Under the pieces are notes generated by a model, which was not told the origin of the DNA, did not search any database, and was given only the letters and a program-made list of their open reading frames with translations. From NCBI GenBank assembly GCA_030549495.1, contig JAUIRK010001031.1, positions 744,001 to 808,000 on the forward strand: a stretch of 64,000 nt of DNA, in the 5' to 3' direction. Of this stretch, positions 46,206-55,155 are shown piece by piece. The position numbers and the translations under genes are program-made. The DNA comes from Nectonema munidae (Eukaryota > Nematomorpha > Nectonematoida > Nectonematidae). The stretch's first letter is position 1. Every line of letters starts with the position of its first letter.

Positions 46206-47065
46206 CACTGAGAAAAAAAATTAGTTTTGATTCATGCCAGAGAAAAACACTGAGAAAAAAAATTAGTTCCACTTATTAATTAAATTAGTAAACGCTCTGG
46301 TCCAAATTTTCACTAATGAATTGGTTTACCAGCTTGAAAGTTACTAACAAAATTAGCAAAGAGTTATGAATATTTTATTAGTTATAGTTTTGACTCATGC
46401 CAGATAAATTATTAAAAAAGTAAGTATATTTCTAAATAAACTAGAAAATACTTGTAACAATAACTCTCCATTACTATAGTTCAGTCAACTCTGCTATTAT
46501 TAATCTAATATAGAGTCCAATAATGTACCATCAAATTTAAAAATTAATCTAAATAAGTTTAAAAAAATTTTTTTGAAAATTTATAAAACACATTTATTGA
46601 TTAAATGGACAAATATCTATTATACTTTTTTCTAAAATTAATTTTTTTGATGATTTGTTATAAGAATGTCTGTATAAAACAATATGGAAAATTTATTGTG
46701 AAAATTAATTAAATTTAAATCTTTGCTTTTAACGCCATCTATATTTCTCTTTGTATATTTTAAATGAGGCCTTCTCTGTATCTGCATGAGTGCATAATGT
46801 GTTTGTTATTAATTCACATCCTCTAAGTTTGAAGAAAATACTAAATGCTTCGCCTGATGTTTTATTTACTTATATCTGTGAAAAATTAGATATTAAAGGA
46901 GGGTGTAATAAGAATATTGAATAAATATGTAAATCCCTTCTTTTAAATATTCATTTGAAAAAAGCCTATATATAAAGTTAGTTCTTAGCAAATAACTTGT
47001 GGTGTACAACTAACCTAAATCTATACTAAGACTAAGGAAATTAGGTCACTCAATAATTTTTTCTC
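46206..47065. mobile_element. putative DNA transposon with CACTGAGAAAAAA termini
   Basis: CACTGAGAAAAAAAATTAG at 46206 and its approximate inverse AATTTTTTCTCACTG near 47049-47063 form terminal repeats. The left terminus is duplicated 39 bases further in (46245). No transposase and no convincing target duplication. Confidence 0.4.
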
Positions 47066-49260
47066 ACTGTTTTTATATTTGATATTTCTGTCAAAAAATG
47101 TTCTTTTAGAATTTGTTCAAAATGAATTTATATAAAAAACAAATGAAACTTAAAAAAAAGTATCAACTTTTAAAGAAATAGTTCATTTGAATTAAAATTA
47201 AACTCTATATCTAACATTTTTGCCTTTCTTACAAAACTTCAAAATTTGATGCAAAATCATTTGTATTGAAAGTGTAGGCATTGTTTGGACAAAAAAGGGA
47301 AATTCAATCGTGAGTTTCACAAAATCTACTTAAAAATAAAGTGTAAAACCAATTTATTATGTCCAAGACCTCTTCTTTCCTTTTGTATGACGCTTCAAGC
47401 TTGCTTCGTTTAATCTACACCCAATGTATATTTGCATGAACTAGTAGTCTATGGGTCCAATTCTGCAAGAAAACATAAATAAAGAAGCATATATGTCCCT
47501 TCATATATCTTCTCTAGGGGCGTAAATCAAGTTGTTAAATTTTTTTATGCCAGAAAGACTTGGGAGAATTTAGCATGAAGACTTCCTTGCTCATAGTTCT
47601 ACACAAGTGGTACAGTGGTGCCTATTCTATGAAAACACCACAACTTTACCTATAAAATACTTTCAGGTGTTCACTCTGCACTCAAAGAAACAAGTGTGTA
47701 CGAATAAATTATAACGGTTTGTAATCTAAAGGAATCCGCCAGCTTTATAATGTCAAGTCGTATTTATGACTCTCTTTATTTTACGAAAACATTTTTGGTA
47801 TCCATAATTTTGACAAAATGTGCCTAAAATTATTGACGAAAAAATTTCACGAAAAAAAGTGATAAAAGACACATTTTAAGGAATTTTGAATTTCTCTAAT
47901 CGTTAAAGAATAATGTGTTCTCATGTATATTTGCTTTGTAAAAAATCTTCTCTTATTAAAAAGTTTTTCTTTTCTTTGTAAATATAGTTTGAACCATAAA
48001 TAAGAAGCGCCAAAAAGCCACTGACTAAAGAAACATTGGTCACGCCGTTACACAGCAACCGTTAAATCCTAGACTCTGGCTTAAGAAAGAATAAAATTCT
48101 CTACAGTCAGTGAAAATATTTGAAATTCCCAAATAAAGGAAAAGATGATTCTATTCACAACTAAATTTAAATAGCGTTAAAAAATGTGTAAAAAATATTA
48201 GTATATAGAACTTACGCAATGTAAGGATATGTGATTCAAGTTTAAAAAAAGATAAAAATTTTAATTAAAAGTATTTCTTCGCAGATAAAAGGAAAAGATG
48301 ATCTTAAAATTGCATTGATATTCAAAGTGAGTTATAGACACAAAGTTTAATTAGTAAAGAATATATATATATATATAAAATAACAAAATAGATCTTGCTT
48401 ATAAAGTGCAGAAAACATATTATACTGCAATTCTTAAAACAAAAATGAAATTATTTGTGGTTAATAAAAAACGTATTAGCAATTGAATGCACAAAGTCTA
48501 TGTAATGCAGTTATACACATATATTATATATGTACAAGTACATATAAACTTCAATTGATTGCCATACGCTTGTTTGTCTAGTTTTGAATTTGAAAAAAAA
48601 ATTTGGTCCTTTCAGATTTTTTATTTTGTTAAAATCAATGTAGTTTGAATTTTAGATCCATATCTTCTTCTTCTTTTAATAAAAATGAATTCTTTATTCT
48701 CCACTGATCTTTCATAGACAGAAATCAAATATTTTTCAAATATGATCTAAAAATCTCGTGTCTAAATTCGAATTAAATCAAGATTACAACAGTCACGTTT
48801 GATTTGAAGATTTTTGTCTGAATACAGGATTTACGCCTAATTTTGATTATGAAATTCGTTTTACACAAAATGAGGGATGTTATTGATCTTTTTAAGAAAT
48901 GACTGATATTTTTGTTTTGTTAACAAAATGATTAAAATTAATGAATTAGCCTAAAGTAAAATAGTTTTAGTGATTATCCGAACAGGCATCAATATTTATG
49001 ACTTTGGATATGAATAAATAAAATTTAACAAAATAATTCAAATAATGACATAAAAAACTCAGCATTTCACAATGAAGAAAAAAAAATATAAGCATCTATG
49101 CTGATTAAAATTATCAGTACATCTATAACTTACTCCATTCATTTGAAATATGCAACTTCTGTAAAATGAAAGAAAAAATGGGTTAATACAAATTATCCAA
49201 AAATTTATGTAAAAACTATTCAAATACTATTTCATAATATAAAACAACAAAGAAATAAAT
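47066..49260. other. A+T-rich intergenic DNA, nothing recognised
   Basis: Short TA microsatellites near 48363-48375 and 48520-48535. No gene or paired termini. Confidence 0.4.
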
Positions 49261-49263
49261 AGA

Positions 49264-49960
49264 GGGTTAGGTTACTTTATCTCACTAACTAAATAAATAA
49301 CAGCCTAACTGACTAAATAACGAAATAGATTTTGAAAATTAAGCGATAATTTCGCCAAATTTTCGTTATCGTTAACAAAGGAAGCGGAAACGAACACAAA
49401 TTGTTTGAAATTGTAACTTCAGTAGTAGCGACTGTATTTATCTACTTAATTTTTTGTTAGAATATTTAATAGTGAAATTAAAGAATATTTCGAATTTTAA
49501 ATAAATTTTAGTTCAAAGTAGTGTCACACAATGTTACAAGTTCGTTTTATAAAAATAAAAAAATAAATTTTATTCTAATTTTTAGTATTAATCTTTAAAC
49601 AATTTTTTTTTAAAAATGTTCTCTATAAAATTGAAATATTAACTCATATTTTTTTAAAATTTGATTTGTCTTGTTAAATTTATAAACCCAAATTTTTATT
49701 TCATTTTTCAAATAAAAATAATTAAGTTTTTTTAATTATTATTAAAAAGATCATTTTATTTATATCAAAAATTATATTCAATATTATAATATTTTTGAAG
49801 CAAATTGTTAGCTAAATTGCCAAACTAAATACTTGCTCTGTGTAAATAAAATAAAAAAATATTTATTTATTGAAAAATTAATTAACGAAAACTAAACGAA
49901 CGATAACGATTAATATTTTCATAGTTATAAAGACGATAACAAAGTTAGATTTAGTACTAA
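49264..49960. repeat. CTAA-rich tract, A/T-only block and inverted CGTTATCGTT words
   Basis: 49264-49325 is CTAA-rich. AAATTTTCGTTATCGTTAAC near 49356 is mirrored by GAACGATAACGATTAATATT near 49898, bracketing an A/T-only block. The left word series also recurs in diverged form near 51357-51405 with AAGAAGCGG. Possibly an old inverted-repeat element. Confidence 0.4.
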
Positions 49961-51785
49961 AGTTCTCAAAGCTACTAAATAAGAATATAAACGAGTTTTT
50001 GTTATAAAGGAAATTATTTTTAGTTTCTCCCAACAATACCGGTATATATTCTCTGAAAATACATCACATTTCACAAATATTTTTAAATTATTAGAACATC
50101 CATAAAGAATTAAACGAGCTTATTTACTTGAACAAAGAAGATCATGAATGATTTTATGAGGAAGAAAGGATTGGATAAAAAAGACAGAAAGTGAAATTCA
50201 TCCATATCACCGGATACTGACTAAAAAATCTTAAAACCATCAAGAAAACAACAAGAAAGGTAGATCGCTAAAATTCTGTGGTAAAAAAATCTCTGAACAC
50301 AGAGGGTAGAAATCAATTTCTAATGAAAGTAGAGCTAGCAAAGAAGGATAACAATTAGAACAAGAGAAAATTTAGATACTATATATAAAGTAAGGAGAAA
50401 TGCTGTATAGCCTACTAGAACTAGATACTGAAGACAAGCCAGTGGCGGTCCTATCGGGACATCTGACTCAGAAAAGTCTCTGTACTTAGTATACGCAGGG
50501 CAGGATAAACTAAGGAACAAGAATCGAGTTAAAGAGAACTATGATTTCTAAAAATAGAAAAGAAAGAAACTAGAAAATCAAAAAAGAGATGTTGGTCTAA
50601 TCAGAAGAAACAAAAAAACTTTAATTTTTAACTTTAGGAGTTTCAGGAAACTTGAACTCAGATCATATTAAGTAGAGAGTTGGTCCTTGTTGATAACATC
50701 CATAGAATTATTAATCGTATTAAGGAAAAAATATATTTTATCGAAATATATAAAAGTATATGTAATGCAGAAATAACAGCATATGGAGCTAAATGAGACG
50801 AAAATTATTTCAAAAATGGTAAAGATGAAACTGACGACAAATTAGCCAGAATACAAATCTAGAGTGACAAATATTTTGAAAATCAAAATGAGCATTATCG
50901 ATTTACTGTCCATGGATAAGTGTTTATTTCAAAATATTGGAAAAATATTTGGCGTTAAGTCACCTCTGAAAGCCGATTTACTGGCACGTGAAAGGTTTTG
51001 AAAGCACAAAAATTTGGTTTGAAAAAATTAATACAATATTTAAGAAAAAACAAATATTGATTTTTATATAGAAATGAACAAATATATATATTTGATGTTA
51101 TCGCCCATTTTGGATAATTAATAAACAGATAAAATATATTAGGGCGATTTTAGAAAAATTTTAATATATCCTGATTATAGTTTCGTCAAGAAAGTGCTTT
51201 CTTAAGAAGAAGAAAAAATAGGAGTGAACACAATTATGTGTAAATGTACAAATTTTATTTCTTTATCAATTACAATTTATTTTAAAATACATATATTTGA
51301 AATTGAATGCTAGTTGTAATTAATTTTTATAAAAAATAAATAAAATTATATTCGCAAATCGTGAGATAATTTTGCAAAATATTCACTAAATTCGTTAAAA
51401 AGAAGCGGTTGAAAGAAAAGTCCACTCTCCTGCCTCGTTATGAGCAATCAAAAATAGTAGGTCGCGAATAGAGCTAAGAACTGCTAAAGCAAGCGGTGCA
51501 AACATTTTGAGCTACAGACAGCATTGTAGTTAACCCTTCACAAAAGTTTAATGTTTTGAAAACCCTACGGAAAATATTCTTAAATAAAAATTTTAGATCT
51601 CAAGCCTAAATACTTGTTGCTAAAGTATTTAGGTACCTAGGAAGATAGCCATATAAGGAGACTTCAAGAGCACCATGTGGCATGCAGATCTATGGATCTT
51701 GTGAAACGAAATGAACTTTGTAATAAATATACGTGAAGAAAAATACTTACTTGAGAGAGAAGCCGATTGTTGAATTTTTTTATGG
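49961..51785. other. intergenic DNA, nothing recognised
   Basis: CCAGTGGCGGTCCTATCGGG near 50440 resembles the CAGTGGCGG MITE start, but no right end was found. The 61-codon minus-strand open stretch there is not convincing. Confidence 0.35.
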
Positions 51786-51860
51786 TAGAATTTTTTTTTT
51801 TGTAGAAGGTTTGGGGGGGGGGGGGTTTTTTTTTTTGGTGGTGTTTTTAAAAAGGGGGAT
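51780..51860. repeat. homopolymer-rich stretch (T, G, T runs)
   Basis: Adjacent runs of T, G (thirteen or so) and T again within 50 bases, unlike anything else in the window. Base-calling or assembly noise is as likely as real sequence. Confidence 0.6.
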
Positions 51861-52018
51861 TGAATCCAAGTTTAATATAATTCACTAAGATAATCACACA
51901 AAATCATATTATTAAACATGGAATAACTTTTTAGTCCCCACCAATTATATCCTCTAGTGTATTTTGCAAATTTTAGAAGTCTTACTTTAACCGTATTTAT
52001 ATCAAGAAGTGCTTAAAC

Positions 52019-52425
52019 CAAAGTTGTCAATCGGTATTCCGAGGAATACTAGGGTTTCGCAAAAAACTCCCTAAGGGTGTCGCGAGAAATTTTTTACGTC
52101 TAAGTTTAGATGTATTTAAAATGAATACCTACCTTCTAATCAGTTATCATAAAGAAGTAGGAAGAATGTTATGTAACACTAATAATAATAAACATGTCTC
52201 AAACTAGTACTAATAATATATAATGTTTTCATCATAGTTTACGCTTTAATAATTATCATATATTTTTAGATGACAAAATTTAAGCAAAAGTTTTATTGAA
52301 AATCCTTATTTGCCTTTTCCTTTACTCTGATAAGAATATATGGAAATATTATTTGGGTAGGGTTCATTGAAAGATTTAATATATTTCAAGGGTTCCGCGA
52401 AGGTAAAAAGTTTGAGAGACGCTGG
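52019..52425. mobile_element. hAT-like MITE, about 400 bp, old
   Basis: The left end CAAAGTTGTCAATCGGTATT then CCGAGGAATACTAGGG and the right end CAAGGGTTCCGCGAAGG then AAAGTTTGAGAGACGCTG pair as diverged inverted repeats (GTTGTCAA/TTTGAGAG, TTCCGmGGAA/TTCCGCGAA). The flanks GCTTAAAC and GATTAGAG agree only in part. Confidence 0.5.
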
Positions 52426-52429
52426 ATTA

Positions 52430-53400
52430 GAGTATCAATATATTCTTACTTGATCTGATTCGTGCCTGCCTATCTAAGAAATGAGAGTGCTAAGTGGGTT
52501 CGTCATTTTTTAAATATATTATCTGTGAAAAGGTTCTCATAAAAAAAATGGGATTTTAAAGCGCAGTCTTTTTCAATCTTTGCTTGAATATGAAGAGTAG
52601 AAGGAAAAAAAGTAATGTAAAAAAGATGAAAGAAAGAGCATGTCAAAATTGATTTATTAAAGATCAGTTTTGTTAAATTTAATCTTATGGTAATAACGTG
52701 AAAAAAGATCTCAAATTAAAAAATGCATGTGTAATGAAGAAAAGTTAACGTGCATTTTTTATAAAAATAGAAGTCATGTTAAGCTTCAAAGGATAATTAA
52801 TGCAAATTAATCGCTTTTTAAAAAATCCAAAAAGTTGTAGCATGATTACAAAAGTATAATCGAACAAATCTGACGTTTCACCATTGAAAGCCTAATCAAG
52901 TCTTTCATTAAAATGGGCCGTGTGAAAAGGTAGCCGGACATTTGCACAGTGAACGTTTGAGCAGCAAATATAGCGCAGTAAAAATTACTTACCATATTCC
53001 CAAATTAGTTAAAAGCGAGTAAGTTGGTTAATGTGATAACAGATAATCAATTGGCCATAGAGAGCCTTTACAATGCAAAGACACATTCCGGGGTGACGCT
53101 TTACCAGTGGAAAATCGTAGGTGAGAGTTGGCGTTAAATTTATCAAGTTTTTAGGTATTTAGAGTTGAAGTCGAATTTTTGAAGAGCATGTAGTGGGAGT
53201 CAGAGTCCGATATTTCCCATTCGACTCGGCAGCCATCGTAATAAGAGTGAAAATATATCATATTGAAGGAGGAAATGCATTGAGAGGGAATTTTAATCTA
53301 TCAGAAATACCTTTTGACTAATCCCCATACTTTTTTAAGAACATTTTATTTTTCATGATAAAAATAATCAAAAGCTTTTCATAATTTTCAGCTTTCAGTA
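52430..53400. other. intergenic DNA, nothing recognised
   Basis: A moderately G+C-richer patch at 52910-53240 has no open frame of note. Confidence 0.35.
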
Positions 53401-53406
53401 CGATTT

Positions 53407-53700
53407 TCAGAGTAGATTGGAAAAACCAAAAAAACGTTCAGAAGTGGCAGAACTCGGCGGTGCACTTAAATATTTAAGAACTAAATTTTTAAGTCTAGGA
53501 AATTTGTTTTTATTTATTTTCCACCATTGTGACGGATTTTCCTTTTTTGGCAGCATGCCTGTCAAATGAATTTGCAACACATCTTTTATTTTCATTCAAA
53601 ATTTGTTTAGACGTAGCTGCATCTTTTTCTGATGTAGAAACAAATTCTTCAAAGCATTTGCATCAATTTCTGCAAAAAGAGTAGATTTATCAAGAGTAAA
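53407..53700 (-). pseudogene. hAT transposase C-terminal dimerisation domain remnant
   Basis: The 62-codon minus-strand ORF 53595-53407 reads NPSQWWKINKNKFPRLKNLV, then LKYLSAPPSSATSERFFGFS. This is the hAT C-terminal dimerisation signature (W-W...fP.La.la.kyLs.pa.S..sER.FS). A stop follows directly, and only broken frames lie upstream to about 53700. The rest of the transposase is missing. Confidence 0.8.
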
Positions 53701-54015
53701 TTATTATTAGTTTTCTCTTTCTATTTTTTCAAAAATCCATTTTTTGCTATTTCTCCTTGTTCTATAAATTTTGTTATTAAGCCATACACTGATAAGTAAA
53801 AACGTTGCTTTAAGTTGTATAAAAGTAACTTTTTATTTAGGCAAACAATATATATTTCATGGATAATACATTTTTACATAATAAAAATAGGAAAACTGCC
53901 AAAATTGAAAATATTCAGAGAGAGCGTTTAAAAATAAATGTTAATTTTTGAATTTATCATCTTTTTAATTTTATAATTAGAGTTCATATTTTTATCAAAG
54001 CAACCAAATTAAATA

Positions 54016-54356
54016 CACGAACCCCGTTAATTCACGCACCAGTAACTCACGGGTTTCATTAAACCACGATTAATCCATGTCGCCCCTTAATTTTGAGTAC
54101 GTTTGCTGCAATAACACGCTAGCATTCAGGCATTAAGAACAATACAGCCATGACATCCTGTCGTTCACGCTCACCCTTTAATCACACATTCAGAACAATA
54201 TTGACCCTGACACATTGTATTTTACGCTCTCAAATCAATTCACATGTCATCACGAAGTGACAAAAACATTTCTATGATAGTCTTATACACGATCCCGGAT
54301 AAATCACGGATCGTGTTCTGTCTCCCAAAGATCCGTGAATTAACAGGGTTCGACTG
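54016..54356. mobile_element. pogo/Tigger-like MITE, 341 bp, TA-flanked
   Basis: The right end GATCCGTGAATTAACAGGGT followed by TCGACTG is inverted relative to the left end CACGAACCCCGTTAATTCAC. TA flanks both sides (54014-54015, 54357-54358). CAGTCGAACC-type ends are usual for pogo/Tigger elements. Further inside, CACGATCCCGGATAAATCAC and CGGATCGTG form a small hairpin. Confidence 0.65.
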
Positions 54357-54359
54357 TAG

Positions 54360-55036
54360 TTTAACGTGAAATGTTACACAAAAAATACAATTATTTTAAA
54401 TAAGAAAATAAAAAATTCAATTCAAAAAACATCTTTAAAAATTGATTTTTATTTTTTAATTATATCTTTAAATACTTTTCAAATATATTCAAATTTTAAA
54501 TATTTTGTTACTTGTAAAAAAAAGTAAAAAGTTTTAAACTGATTAATATTGTTATTTATTGGTTCTAAATTAAGATATATTTAGAAAAAAAACTATAACA
54601 CATTTTTTTTTATTTTCAAGTTAATAACATGTGAGGTATGTTTATTTTGAATTGGTAGGTACAAGATAAGAAAAAATATTTGACATGAAAGTTTTATAAT
54701 TTTTATCAAATAATTTTTAGAAAAATAGAAAGAGAAAAATTTTTGAGTTACCTTTTTGTTCATAAATGTTATTTTTAATTTCTCTAAAGTCTTTATTACT
54801 TAGGAAAGGAATAAGTGTAATGAAGTTAAACATAGTGTTATAAAAAATTATATCTGGTTATTTTTCGAAATAAGTCATTTAATATTAGTTATCAAGGCCG
54901 GATTATTTAAATACCCAGTAAAATTTAAAGTAAAGCAGGATTTCGGAAAGCAAAATTCTATCCAGTTATTCCGTCCATCCCTCCTTAAAACCAAAGTTAG
55001 CATTTATCAATCAAAATCCGTATAAAATCATTTTAA
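54360..55036. other. A+T-rich intergenic DNA downstream of the POLG-like gene
   Basis: No gene and no paired termini seen. Confidence 0.45.
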
Positions 55037-55037
55037 A

Positions 55038-55043
55038 TTTATT
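55038..55043 (-). promoter_or_regulatory. candidate polyadenylation signal of the POLG-like gene
   Basis: TTTATT on the plus strand reads AATAAA on the minus strand, about 115 bases beyond the stop codon of the POLG-like ORF. The motif is common by chance in such A+T-rich DNA. Confidence 0.35.
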
Positions 55044-55155
55044 GTTATGAATTTTAACCAATACAAAAAATAAATTAAACGTTTTGCAAAAATATCATTC
55101 TTATAAGGATCTTAATTTTGAGAAAATTTTCAAAAGTTCATATAAAAATAACAAA

